Shown: positions 31,867-41,308 of the stretch, piece after piece | Layout of the letters: the number at the start of each line of letters is the position of its first letter | Numbering within the stretch: the first letter of the stretch is position 1 | From: HdN1 sp964473645 | GTDB taxonomy: Bacteria > Pseudomonadota > Gammaproteobacteria > Pseudomonadales > Ketobacteraceae | Assembly: GCA_964473645.1 (NCBI GenBank) | Contig: CAYYPW010000019.1 | Coordinates: 35,350-99,349, forward strand | Length of the DNA: 64,000 nucleotides | Direction of reading: 5' to 3' | Notes under the pieces: model-generated | The model's database searches: none | The model's input: the letters and a program-made list of their open reading frames with translations, nothing else | What the model was told of the DNA's origin: nothing | Made by a program: the position numbers and the translations under genes

Positions 31867-32832
31867 ATGAAATTATCCCCAAGTGCATACCGCTCGCCGC
31901 CTAAAGTATGTGTAACCACCTTGGTTACCTTTCTTCTGATGGCTTGTGGTGGTGGCGGAGGCGGTAGTGCAGATGCGGGTGAGCCATCGAACGGAAATAC
32001 TGACAACGCTAACACACTCTCTCTGGCCGAGATCGAGCGTTATTTGCTTAGCAATAATTCGGTCAACACCGAATCGCTGGTGGGTGTTTGGTTGTTGGCT
32101 CAGGAGCGTGACGCCAGCTATTCAAGTAATGATACGAGAATATCCGCGTCAGAATCAGGTACGCGTAAAATGATGCGAACTGACCTGGTTTCAATTCTCA
32201 TTAATGGCGGCTATGTCCAGGTATATTATTGCAGTAACGCATCACAATTAATGTTCGAGTCCCGCTTTGTTAACAACAGTCAGTTCAGTTTTAATGGCGA
32301 CGATTATTTTTTTCCTGGTCGTGACACCTACCAAGCCAGTGTTATCGGCAATGGGTCGATTATCGAATTCAGCCCGACCTCTTACGAGTCCAGTTCAAGC
32401 GGCAGTGTGCAAAGCAACAGCGAAACGGGCAATGTCCTCATAAAAGCCTACAAACTGCGGGCAAATTTTGCCAACGCCACCGCTGGTGATTGGCAGCGCG
32501 GAAACATCAGCGAATCGATCGTTTGTGGCAGCTACAGTGAAACCACCCAAACTGGGCAAAAAACGGTAAGTGGTGTCACCAACGGTTTTTCTGACCGTAC
32601 AACACGATTGAGTTTTCGAACCAATGCCACCACGGTCAGTCTGACGGAATTTTTGCAAGACGATGAATTTTCTCACCTCAATATCTCTGAGGTGACGACG
32701 TCGACAACCGTGCAGACAGAAAACGAACAAAGCGCGTATTCGTTTGTCACCCTCAACCCATTGCAATACGAAGGCGAATATACCATTGACGGGCAGTCAA
32801 CGGCGTCGTTCAGCATTGACTTGCGGCAATGA
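31867..32832 (+). CDS. putative lipoprotein with poly-Gly lipobox tail
   Basis: 321 residues. The signal peptide ends in LLMAC followed by six glycines and a low-complexity Ser/Gly/Asn linker, a style seen in many marine gammaproteobacterial surface lipoproteins. The body is Ser/Thr/Asn-rich with a lipocalin-like alternation of strands; no known domain was recognised. Cys residues in VYYCSN and IVCGSY may form one disulfide. It diverges from the acyltransferase gene. The ATG at 31867 is used rather than a TTG six bases earlier. Confidence 0.75.
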   Translation: MKLSPSAYRSPPKVCVTTLVTFLLMACGGGGGGSADAGEPSNGNTDNANTLSLAEIERYLLSNNSVNTESLVGVWLLAQERDASYSSNDTRISASESGTRKMMRTDLVSILINGGYVQVYYCSNASQLMFESRFVNNSQFSFNGDDYFFPGRDTYQASVIGNGSIIEFSPTSYESSSSGSVQSNSETGNVLIKAYKLRANFANATAGDWQRGNISESIVCGSYSETTQTGQKTVSGVTNGFSDRTTRLSFRTNATTVSLTEFLQDDEFSHLNISEVTTSTTVQTENEQSAYSFVTLNPLQYEGEYTIDGQSTASFSIDLRQ

Positions 32833-32851
32833 GCATCAAGCTGTCCATCTA

Positions 32852-33160
32852 TTAAAAGAATAATACCCAGGCCCTACTCCAACGCGGTCGCCATGCAAAT
32901 AGCAGAGCAACGCTGAAAGCCGCTCCCGACATTGTCATCATCCACACCAGTACGGCCATCGAGGCGTGATCCACCCGCAGGCATAAACCAAGCGCGAGAG
33001 TTAGCGCACCAACACCCAAAACTCGCAGCACTCTTTGCCTGCCTGTGCTCAAGGGCCTCTCGCCAACCGCTTGCCGCCAGTGGGGCAACAGAGACAATGC
33101 CAACCACATCATGCCACTCAGGCTGAACAAAACCGCAATCATTAACTGCAATTTAACCAT
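32852..33160 (-). CDS. DUF3325-type membrane protein of iron operon
   Basis: 102 residues with three TM helices (about 3-25, 45-65, 70-90). It matches DUF3325, small inner-membrane proteins found beside PepSY-TM iron reductases. The start overlaps the end of the PepSY gene by eight bases, so it is translationally coupled as the third gene of the Fur-controlled operon. A role in siderophore-iron handling is inferred from this recurring gene set. Confidence 0.8.
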   Translation of the reverse strand: MVKLQLMIAVLFSLSGMMWLALSLLPHWRQAVGERPLSTGRQRVLRVLGVGALTLALGLCLRVDHASMAVLVWMMTMSGAAFSVALLFAWRPRWSRAWVLFF

Positions 33161-34844
33161 GCGCCACCTCCTGCACGCCGTTACGCGAAAGCGCTACTTC
33201 CTTTGAAGTGTTCAATAATGCGCTCTGCTCCCGTCGACGCAATAGCAGTGCCGTCTTGGCAGAAATTAAAGCAGACACCAACAAAACGAGATCCAACCCG
33301 GCGACTGGCCAATAGCCTTCGATTACAGTTTTTATCAAATGATCACCCGTGGTAACGGCATTTAAAATCACAGCAAGCACGGCCAAACCCGCCAACATCC
33401 AACATTGCTCGCGCCACGCAGGTGAAAGGCGCGCCTGCTGCACTGGCCCACTTCGCCACGCGGCATGGAAAAACGTCAGCACCCAAGCGAGCCAAAAGGT
33501 ATTCTTCTCCCAGTCGGTACGCTGCGGCAAATCGATGGGCAACAAACGATTGGCTACCAGAATGGCGACTGTAGCAATCAACATGCCCGTGACGCACGTC
33601 GTTGCAAATGCATCTACCCATCGTGCGCCTCGCAATTTCAGTCGTGCATGCTGTTGCTTACGCTTTTCAACAAAGAAAATAAAACCGGTCGCGATACAAA
33701 TGCACCCAAGCAATCCACCCAACACATACAACCAACGCAATAACCAATGCTCAAAATGTTGCAAATGCAAGCCGGTCAGAAATTCGTTGATGCCTGCAAC
33801 GATGCTGAGTGCCGGCTCTTCGTAGAGCACGCGCCCACTGGTGCCCTCAAAATGAACGCCCTGCCCGACCAGAATTACGCGATCACTTCCCGCACGATAT
33901 AGGCTGACATAACTGTTGCTATCGTTGACGTGCGTTATTGTGAGGTAGCCGACTTCGCCGGGCATACCTCGTTCAGCCCAGCGTCGCTTGGCTTCTGCCA
34001 CCATGGCGTCTACCGAAGCCAATGTTGCAGGTGTACCGGTGGGGTTAAAGGGCAATCCTTTTGCAACAGCATCTTGCTGCGCATGCTTTTGCGCCAAAGG
34101 TGCCAACTGAGTTGACGATACTGGCAAATAAACGCTGGCGAAAATAATCAAGCCTGATAGCGCGAACATAAAATGAAAAGGTAAAGCGACCACGCCTGTA
34201 AGATTGTGCAAATCGAGAATGCTGCGCTGTGTGCGTTTTTGCGGTCGAAACGTAAATAGCTCTAGAAACAATTTACGATGAATGACAACCCCACTCACCA
34301 ACGCCGCCAACATCGCCAATGTGGCAAATCCTACCAGCCAATAGCCCACGTAGTTCCAGGTAATATGAAGCCCGTAATGTATGGGAAAGAAAAATTCACT
34401 GCCAATGTTGAGTCGATCCTGCAACAAAACGCTGCCGGATCGGGGATCGATGGTGAGCGAACCATACACCTGATCGTCGGGACTATTCAGATTATTGGGT
34501 ACCGAAAACTCGCCATACAAACGCAACACGGGATCACGATGCGTGGTGTACGCGCTCAAGTAGAGCATGGGCAACACGCTGGGAACCGGCCCATTAACGC
34601 GCGCCCTTGCCTTTACCAATTCGTTTTCATCCGGTGTCATTTGACGAAAAATCGGTGCCAGCACTGCATCAAACGACGGCATGATTTGCGGCGCAAAACG
34701 TGTTTCAGGAACGGCCCAACGGTCAATTTCACGATCGAACACCGACAAGCTACCAAAAAAGAAAACGATGATCAGAATAAACCCCAGTACAAGACCAAAC
34801 CAGGTATGCAACCATGCCATTGAAAGTCGAAAGGACTGCAACAT
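33153..34844 (-). CDS. PepSY-associated TM protein, probable ferric-siderophore reductase
   Basis: 563 residues with PepSY-TM architecture: TM helix 1 (about 12-33), a long periplasmic loop with PepSY modules, TM helices near 165-190, 225-250, 355-375, and four more in the C-terminal third. Several TM histidines (LHITWNYVG, DLHNLTGVV, GLHLQHFEHW) could bind heme. The family includes PiuB/FoxB/FpvG, inner-membrane proteins that reduce siderophore-bound iron in the periplasm. It lies in a three-gene Fur-box operon with DUF3649 upstream (13-base gap) and DUF3325 downstream. Confidence 0.85.
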   Translation of the reverse strand: MLQSFRLSMAWLHTWFGLVLGFILIIVFFFGSLSVFDREIDRWAVPETRFAPQIMPSFDAVLAPIFRQMTPDENELVKARARVNGPVPSVLPMLYLSAYTTHRDPVLRLYGEFSVPNNLNSPDDQVYGSLTIDPRSGSVLLQDRLNIGSEFFFPIHYGLHITWNYVGYWLVGFATLAMLAALVSGVVIHRKLFLELFTFRPQKRTQRSILDLHNLTGVVALPFHFMFALSGLIIFASVYLPVSSTQLAPLAQKHAQQDAVAKGLPFNPTGTPATLASVDAMVAEAKRRWAERGMPGEVGYLTITHVNDSNSYVSLYRAGSDRVILVGQGVHFEGTSGRVLYEEPALSIVAGINEFLTGLHLQHFEHWLLRWLYVLGGLLGCICIATGFIFFVEKRKQQHARLKLRGARWVDAFATTCVTGMLIATVAILVANRLLPIDLPQRTDWEKNTFWLAWVLTFFHAAWRSGPVQQARLSPAWREQCWMLAGLAVLAVILNAVTTGDHLIKTVIEGYWPVAGLDLVLLVSALISAKTALLLRRREQSALLNTSKEVALSRNGVQEVAHG

Positions 34845-34857
34845 CTATACTGCTCCG

Positions 34858-35160
34858 CTAATGCGATAGTAACGCGCTCATGAGGTGCCAGGCTGCCACT
34901 GTCATTGCTGATCCTCCCCCAACGAAGACCAGCCACACCAGCATCAGGCGCCTGGCGGTAAACGCCCAGCAGAAGCAAACGAGAAACACCAAAAATGCCA
35001 ATAGATAAAGCAAGGTTTGTGCGTCTTGGTAGGTCAAGCCGATCGCAACGGCAAGGGTGATTCCGAACGTCGTAAAGCCCCATACGAAGCAGTAAGATCC
35101 TAACAAACTGGCAGCCAACCGCCATGCGAGGTGTGAGGGGGGTATGGGTACTGCGCTCAC
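34858..35160 (-). CDS. DUF3649-type membrane protein of iron operon
   Basis: About 100 residues from a GTG at 35160 with AGGAG upstream; the frame from 35226 overlaps the Fur box and is rejected. It has three TM helices and fits DUF3649 ('iron uptake protein'). Short inner-membrane partner of the PepSY protein that follows. First gene of the operon, transcribed from the Fur-box promoter. Confidence 0.8.
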   Translation of the reverse strand: MSAVPIPPSHLAWRLAASLLGSYCFVWGFTTFGITLAVAIGLTYQDAQTLLYLLAFLVFLVCFCWAFTARRLMLVWLVFVGGGSAMTVAAWHLMSALLSH

Positions 35161-35208
35161 GATGGCGTGGCTCCTATTCGTTGGGTTTTGAGGGCATACA
35201 ATTTCGCC

Positions 35209-35227
35209 AATGCTAAATATTATCATT
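35209..35227 (-). promoter_or_regulatory. Fur box before the DUF3649-PepSY-DUF3325 operon
   Basis: On the minus strand the 19 bases match the AATGATAATnATTATCATT form at all but two positions. A further overlapping ATTATC/GATAAT pair extends the site. It lies about 50 bases before the first gene, so iron-loaded Fur should repress the operon. Confidence 0.82.
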
Positions 35228-35266
35228 AGCGATAATGAAAGGATAGTGGTTGGAAAACAAAGAAAT

Positions 35267-37687
35267 TTACTTTGCTGTTTTCATCCACAGCGACAACTTT
35301 TCTTTCAACAATTCCTTGTGCAAGGGTTTGGCGACAATATCGTCCATACCTACCTCCAGGCACCGTACTCTTGCACTGTAATTACTGTTTGCCGTCACCG
35401 CTATGATGGGGCAGTGCACCCCTTTTTCGCGCATTGCCAGTGTCGCATTGAACCCATCCATGACCGGCATTTGCAGATCCATCAATATGAGATCAAAAGA
35501 CTCATGATCAATTTTTTGCACAGCAATTTCGCCATTTTCTGCAAGCTCAGTCAACAATCCCAGCTTTCGCACCAACGCATTCAGAACCTTTGCATTCACC
35601 ACATTGTCTTCGACTATCAACACCTTGCCTGTCAAGGTTTGTGACTGTAACGGCGGGGCTTCGGGGGCGAATTTCACTGGTACATGGATATAAAAACAAC
35701 TGCCTTTACCTACTTCACTTTCAAGCGTAATGCGCGCACCAAGCGTTTCAGCGACACTTTTACTGCTGGCAAGCCCAATGCCTAAACCCTCGTGAGAACG
35801 TTGATACCCCTCTGACACCTGTTTGAAACTCTCAAAAATCGCTGATTGGTGGGCGGCGTCAATGCCGGGCCCTGTATCCTTGATAGTAAAATCAATAGCC
35901 TCGGGTGAAAGCAACACATGTAAATGGACACCGCCTTTTTCTGTATATTTGCAGGCGTTTTCCAATACAGGGACGATTATGCGCAGCAGCAGAAAATCAT
36001 CCCCGTGATAGGCGGCAAAATGTGGGTTGTCGACCGTCATTGTGAAGGTGACAGGCTTGCTGAACAAATAAGCCTCCGTGACGCGTATGGTTTGACGGAG
36101 TAGTTGTTCTACATAAAACAGCCGGATCTGTGGCTTGATAGCAGTTTGCGCGGTTTCAGCCAGTATCAGCAAATTTTCGATTTGTGTCGCGAGCCGATCT
36201 GCGCTCGATTTTATGAAGGCTTGTAGATACTGCCGATCTTCAGGGGTTTTGGCGTCACGCATTTGATCTACCGATGCACTGATAGCATTCAAAGGGGTGC
36301 GCAATTCGTGGCTGATGGTCATGATGAAACGATTTTTTTTGCGACGATCCTCGTCTGCCAGCGCTAGTGCTTTTTCCAGTTGTTGGTTGGCTTCCTTTAA
36401 AATATGGAACGCTTTTTTCTCTGTGTCAGCGGCATGTTTCAACGCAATATTCTTTTCATTGCGCAGCAGGTTGATACGATCTGCCAGGGCAAACGACAGC
36501 AACAATGCATCGAGAATCTGCCCTATCTGCAAGGCGTTTCCGACAAAAAAATTACGCGGCAGTAAAGCGAGGTGGCCCATTCCATAAATTAAATTGCACA
36601 CGATCAACATCAACCAGGAAAAGGTGAAATAACGCGCGGCGCGATTACCCGCGCGATAATTCATCACTCCACATAAAATAAAAATAATTGAGGATGCAGT
36701 GGAAATCAGCATGACCACCGAAATAGCAATTCGATAGGGAGCGAACAACGTTACGAAAAAGACCAGCACCACCAATGCCATCAGTATCAGACTAATCTTA
36801 TTGAGAATCGGATTGAACCGAGGCAAGTGTAAAAAACTTCGGGCGAACAGAAATGTGAAAAACAGCGTCACACAAAGGAAGACAGCGACGCTCCGGTCGT
36901 TCCACTGAGGCATGTCGGGCCAAAGAAATTGGTAGCCGAAGCCTTCCAGCGAACCCATGGCGAGCGCGAAAAAGAACATGAAAGCCACATAGTAGAGATA
37001 AATCACGCCCCGGATTGAAAACCACAGAAACAAGTTATAAGCCGCAATAATAATCAACGCGCCGAAGAAAAAGCCATGACCCAACATGGTGAGATTGTAA
37101 TGTTCATCAAAAGCCTGGGGAGTCCAAAGGGTCATGGGCACTTGCATACCGCTGGTGCTGGCGACGCGAACATAGAGGGTGCTCTGACTATGACCAGGAA
37201 ATTCAAATTCCACGACCTGGTACCGGTTTTTAATCACCCGTTGGCGAAAATCAATATGGTCACCGGTCTTCAGTCTTTTTAGTATCTTGTGCTGTTGTTC
37301 CGATTGCTGCTGTTCAGAATGCAGCAGGGAATTGCTTCGCACCAGCACAATATCAACAACATCCAATAGCGGGTAGGCAATCTCAAATACGCGTAGCACC
37401 GCATCGGGCGTTGGATTGCTAAGCGTTACACGAAACCAATAGGCACTGGAGGTAAAGCGAAAATTGATATGTTCGCCCAAATGGCGTTGCCAGGGCAGCG
37501 CAGTCGTATCCGCAAGAATGGTTTCCAGCGTGAGCGTGTGGTGGGTATCTTCGATGTAATCGACCTGTGATGCCAGCGAGGTGTGTTCTGCGGTCACGTC
37601 GACTTCTGCCCAGGCAACAGGCGTGATCAGGGACAACAAGCCCAGTATCCACCACATAATGGGGCGCGGGCTGCGCATACGTTTCAT
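35267..37687 (-). CDS. hybrid sensor histidine kinase with 7TMR-DISM sensor
   Basis: 806 residues. Signal peptide, then a periplasmic 7TMR-DISM extracellular domain (jelly-roll, about 30-180, with RSSAYWFRVTLSN-type motif), seven TM helices (about 190-400), a coiled coil, HisKA (MTISHELRTPLNAI, about 450), HATPase (N-box VLENACKYTEKG, DTGPGID, GLGIGLA) and a C-terminal receiver (Asp in DLILMDLQMPVMDG, about 735). The DISM jelly-roll often senses a carbohydrate or small ligand. No cognate response regulator is adjacent; phosphate would pass His to its own receiver. The start at 37687 fits the signal peptide. Confidence 0.92.
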   Translation of the reverse strand: MKRMRSPRPIMWWILGLLSLITPVAWAEVDVTAEHTSLASQVDYIEDTHHTLTLETILADTTALPWQRHLGEHINFRFTSSAYWFRVTLSNPTPDAVLRVFEIAYPLLDVVDIVLVRSNSLLHSEQQQSEQQHKILKRLKTGDHIDFRQRVIKNRYQVVEFEFPGHSQSTLYVRVASTSGMQVPMTLWTPQAFDEHYNLTMLGHGFFFGALIIIAAYNLFLWFSIRGVIYLYYVAFMFFFALAMGSLEGFGYQFLWPDMPQWNDRSVAVFLCVTLFFTFLFARSFLHLPRFNPILNKISLILMALVVLVFFVTLFAPYRIAISVVMLISTASSIIFILCGVMNYRAGNRAARYFTFSWLMLIVCNLIYGMGHLALLPRNFFVGNALQIGQILDALLLSFALADRINLLRNEKNIALKHAADTEKKAFHILKEANQQLEKALALADEDRRKKNRFIMTISHELRTPLNAISASVDQMRDAKTPEDRQYLQAFIKSSADRLATQIENLLILAETAQTAIKPQIRLFYVEQLLRQTIRVTEAYLFSKPVTFTMTVDNPHFAAYHGDDFLLLRIIVPVLENACKYTEKGGVHLHVLLSPEAIDFTIKDTGPGIDAAHQSAIFESFKQVSEGYQRSHEGLGIGLASSKSVAETLGARITLESEVGKGSCFYIHVPVKFAPEAPPLQSQTLTGKVLIVEDNVVNAKVLNALVRKLGLLTELAENGEIAVQKIDHESFDLILMDLQMPVMDGFNATLAMREKGVHCPIIAVTANSNYSARVRCLEVGMDDIVAKPLHKELLKEKLSLWMKTAK

Positions 37688-38027
37688 TGCCGATGCCTGC
37701 ATTGCAGTTGTCGTAGTCGGTGTGCTGTTGACGGAGTTGCGTACACAGGCGCTAAGCGGATGGCGAAACGATTAATGTATCGACTCTCCTTTCTTGTCGG
37801 GAAATGTCCTTTTGGGGCAGTCTCTTAAAGTTAAGACTAGATTTCGCTTAATTCAAACGTAACTGACGTAAAAGCAGGTTAAGACGGTCGAATACGACGA
37901 CCCCGCCTCATGCAGGGTCGCCTTACGCTCAGGTTTGCGAAAGCCGACGATTCTATCAACATCGACATATTCCCCTCTGAGAAGCATTGCATGCTTTCTG
38001 GCAGAGGAGAGAGTTTCGTAAGCTTTT

Positions 38028-40970
38028 CTATTTCCAGCCCGGCATCTCATCAAGCGTTAACACATTGGTAGCTTTATACAAGCCTGGCATGATTGCGCGA
38101 TTGTGGGTGTAAGCCCATCGCTCGCTTGGCGTGTCGTAGAGAAAATCAGGCCAAACCATGGCGAAGATCCATCTCGGCTGGTTGCGTAAATCCTCGATCG
38201 TCGGCATTTTACCCACTTCAGCCAATGCAATGGGTTTGCCTCCTGCAACCCGCAGCATAGTGTTGTAATTATTGAGGGTGAGGCCGGTGTTATAGACATC
38301 GAGAGAGGCAATATCGAAATAATTTGAGCCCGGATTATACTTGTCGACATCAGTGTTCAGTGTAGAAAAGTCCTGCATATTCCACACCCAGATGATGTTG
38401 TCCAACCCCTTCGTTTTGCTGAGATAATCATAGGTCATTCTGTACAGCGCTGCGGTGCTGTAGGTGCCTGTTTTGCACGACCACCAGAATGCACACTGGT
38501 TCATTTCATGAAAAGGACGAAACAATACCACCACTCCAGAATTTTTCAGGTCTTGGAAATAAGTCGCCAATGTATTCAAGCGGCCAATCCAGGCGTTATG
38601 CAAACCGGTACCCGGGGTTAACAGCTGTCTGAATTGATCATTCGAGAATTTCACCGGGTGTGCGCCGCCAATATCATCCCACGAGCAATATTCGTTTTGT
38701 GTTGGCGCACAGGGGTGATACATCAATCCGACCAACGCACCTTTGGCAAATTGCCGCTTGGCTTCTGCAATCATATTGGGTCGATTTCTGACTGCCGTGT
38801 CACCAAAACCGAAATCCGCACCCCAAAATGACGACACTTTGCCCGTCCAACTGGTGATCAAATCGGCATGTGACGTGGGTGATGCCGAGCTTTTGTTTTC
38901 TACACCCACTAGTGTTTGTTTGCCTGAAATCCCATAGAGGAAATTCATGATATGTTGTTTTTTTGTCGCCGTGGGAGTGCTATTGGAAGGTTTCCAGTCG
39001 CTCTTGGTTAACAGCCAACGTTGATTGCTTTTGTTGTTGCAGGTCCATTGTTGTACAGGCGCCGCGTCGGTGGTCAGATCACCTGCAACATCAACACATT
39101 TTCCTGAGTGTTTGGCGCGAAGTTCATACTGCCCGTTCCCTTTTTCAATAAAGGTAAAACGCTGGTTATCCAGATTGTATACGGTCCATTGATGCATACG
39201 CGTCCCATCTGTTGTCGCTGAGCCGGAAACGGCTATGCCCTTCTTACTGCTGGCATTGATGATATGGTAATAGCCTCCTTCCAGGGTTAAATCGAAAGCT
39301 TGAGCCCCTGCTCCACCACAACCATACTGTTGTATGGCCGCATTGTCGGCGTTACTAGCGCCAGTGACATCTAAGCATTTTCCGCTGTGTACGGCTCTGA
39401 GAGTATAACGACCAGCCAAGGGGCCACTATTGGCTGCAGAGCCACTGTAGGCATGCCAGTAAACCTCATTCGTCACAGCATTGCCCGTGTTTGTCAATGC
39501 TGCATAGTAGGCTTTACCATTCATGCTGACGATATCGCCTACCGCGTAGGTCTTACCAGGTTGCCACGCAGGAAAATGGGCACCCGGGTCGGTACCATTA
39601 TCGGTAATCTCCGTAAATCGAAGGGCATTCAGGTTGAACCCCCCTTGCTCCATGGTGATTCGCAAGCGTTGCTCACCCGCTGGAAGTGTGACTTCGGTGC
39701 TGAGCCACTGCCAGGTTTGCCAGCCCCCTGTTGCGGGGACGGCGACAGTCGCAAGCGTTTGGGCGTTGCTAGTGTTGAGGGCAACCTGGAATCGCCCACC
39801 CGTTGCTTGCGCTGCAACCAGTGATTCCAGTTTGTACTTACCCGCCTTGCTAATGGTGATAGGGTATTCCAACCATTCGCCCGCATCGATCCATCCGATA
39901 TTGTGGCCATTTTGGGTGCTGACCTGAATATCAACGTTGTCGTTACGCAACACGCCGCCACTGTTACCAGCGGTCGAATCCTGAAACCCGGTATAGTTTT
40001 CTGCTTCGAGCGTGCCTGGGATGGCAATGCGTGTCACCGTTGCGTTGCCAACGACATTCCATGCGGTGGTCATCAGTGACGTTGCGTCCGTTGTGTCTTG
40101 CGAGACTTCCCAAAAGGCAATACCATCGGCCTCGTTTTTGGCAAGTTCGGCTTTGGCGCGTACTGTAGGTTGACCGTTATAGTCAAAATCACCTGCGGTG
40201 TCGATTTGAGCGGCGCTGGTTCCCCAGCGCGAAATGATATCTTTATACGCGACCCAGCCTTTACCAGAATAGAAAGGAATGGCTAGTACCGTTTTGGTTT
40301 TCGGCAGCCCCTCGTTATAGCGCCAATGCGTTAGGGCATTTTGTGCATGGGCATAGGTCGAATGCGGTGTGCCCATATCGAACGCCATGATGTTCATATA
40401 GTCCACCGCATTAATAACGCCGGCATCCACACTGCCGGCAGCATCGCTCGGATCGACCGCGGCGGTGAGCAGTTTACCTTGGGATTTCAGACGGGTACTG
40501 AGTTCCTGCATCAGCACGCGATATTGGGTGGCCTCTGTACCGGCATCCGCATATTCCCAGACAATGTCGACACCATCCAATTTATGCCGCGACACGAAAT
40601 TGGCAATATTATTGATAAAGGCACTACGGTATGCGCTGTTTTGCGCAATGCTGATAAATGCAGAATCATCACCCTTGTTCCAGCCGCCGACGGATATCAA
40701 TACTTTTACGCCAGCTGCGTGTGCTTTTTCTACCAACGTTGTCAGGCGCGCTTCACCTCCGCCCAACGGTTGTAACCCTCCTGTGGCCGTCGGTAAAACA
40801 AATGCATAATGCAAATGTGTAAGTTTTGAGTATTGAATGGTGTTGACGTCCCCTTGCCAGCCAGGAAAATATCCCACCACTTTAAAGGCCGCCTGTGCGC
40901 CAGAGGCAAAGGTCACGACACTTGCCAGTGCCGCCACTTTTGATAACGCGAGAAATCGGTTGCGTTTCAT
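38028..40970 (-). CDS. secreted multidomain GH18-CBM6-CBM5/12-CBM13-GH26 enzyme
   Basis: 980 residues with a signal peptide (1-27). Order: GH18 (about 28-305), CBM6 (about 315-455), CBM5/12 (about 467-510), ricin-type CBM13 (about 515-655), GH26 (about 668-980). GH18's DxxDxDxE box reads DGVDIVWE (132-139): the middle Asp is Val137 (GTC), while the catalytic Glu139 stays. GH26 has the acid/base Glu822 in RPFHEMN and nucleophile Glu918 in ALAEVG. GH18 acts on chitin or GlcNAc-linked glycans, GH26 mostly on beta-mannan. One polypeptide joins both, with three binding modules. Val137 may impair the GH18 half. Confidence 0.88.
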   Translation of the reverse strand: MKRNRFLALSKVAALASVVTFASGAQAAFKVVGYFPGWQGDVNTIQYSKLTHLHYAFVLPTATGGLQPLGGGEARLTTLVEKAHAAGVKVLISVGGWNKGDDSAFISIAQNSAYRSAFINNIANFVSRHKLDGVDIVWEYADAGTEATQYRVLMQELSTRLKSQGKLLTAAVDPSDAAGSVDAGVINAVDYMNIMAFDMGTPHSTYAHAQNALTHWRYNEGLPKTKTVLAIPFYSGKGWVAYKDIISRWGTSAAQIDTAGDFDYNGQPTVRAKAELAKNEADGIAFWEVSQDTTDATSLMTTAWNVVGNATVTRIAIPGTLEAENYTGFQDSTAGNSGGVLRNDNVDIQVSTQNGHNIGWIDAGEWLEYPITISKAGKYKLESLVAAQATGGRFQVALNTSNAQTLATVAVPATGGWQTWQWLSTEVTLPAGEQRLRITMEQGGFNLNALRFTEITDNGTDPGAHFPAWQPGKTYAVGDIVSMNGKAYYAALTNTGNAVTNEVYWHAYSGSAANSGPLAGRYTLRAVHSGKCLDVTGASNADNAAIQQYGCGGAGAQAFDLTLEGGYYHIINASSKKGIAVSGSATTDGTRMHQWTVYNLDNQRFTFIEKGNGQYELRAKHSGKCVDVAGDLTTDAAPVQQWTCNNKSNQRWLLTKSDWKPSNSTPTATKKQHIMNFLYGISGKQTLVGVENKSSASPTSHADLITSWTGKVSSFWGADFGFGDTAVRNRPNMIAEAKRQFAKGALVGLMYHPCAPTQNEYCSWDDIGGAHPVKFSNDQFRQLLTPGTGLHNAWIGRLNTLATYFQDLKNSGVVVLFRPFHEMNQCAFWWSCKTGTYSTAALYRMTYDYLSKTKGLDNIIWVWNMQDFSTLNTDVDKYNPGSNYFDIASLDVYNTGLTLNNYNTMLRVAGGKPIALAEVGKMPTIEDLRNQPRWIFAMVWPDFLYDTPSERWAYTHNRAIMPGLYKATNVLTLDEMPGWK

Positions 40971-41308
40971 ATTGGAACTACCCTTTTGTTGTTATAGGCA
41001 CGACTTAATTAATGCAATCACAGAAACATGTTTTTCACTGCAACACGTTTGCGGATCAATTATTCGTCGATGCGGCACAACCGAGTATTGTTCGTTTAGA
41101 CATTGAATTGTCTGAAAACACAAATCAGCGCGAGGGACTCATCCTGAACCTCTGATATGGGAAGATAGCCTCTGCTATGTTGTTGAATTTAAGAGAGAAT
41201 AGTTTGGTGATTTAACGGCCTAGACCAAATGGTCTAGGCCATCTGGAATATCGCTATTATGTGAAATAATCGTGATTTTAAGCTTCGGTGTAGCTATCGA
41301 AATTAGAC
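40971..41308. other. intergenic region upstream of the GH18/GH26 gene
   Basis: 338 bases between two minus-strand genes. It contains the terminator hairpin at 41217-41240 and presumably the glycoside hydrolase promoter near 41000-41150. No operator was recognised. Confidence 0.4.
41217..41240 (-). terminator. hairpin after the 41309-42310 gene
   Basis: Perfect arms GGCCTAGACC (41217-41226) and GGTCTAGGCC (41231-41240) around AAAT. It is about 70 bases after the gene's stop; no U-run follows on the minus strand. Confidence 0.6.

Noticed and set aside
37853..38053. 66-codon minus-strand open frame after the GH18/GH26 gene
   Set aside because: Overlaps the end of the large gene, poor start and no recognisable sequence; probably chance.
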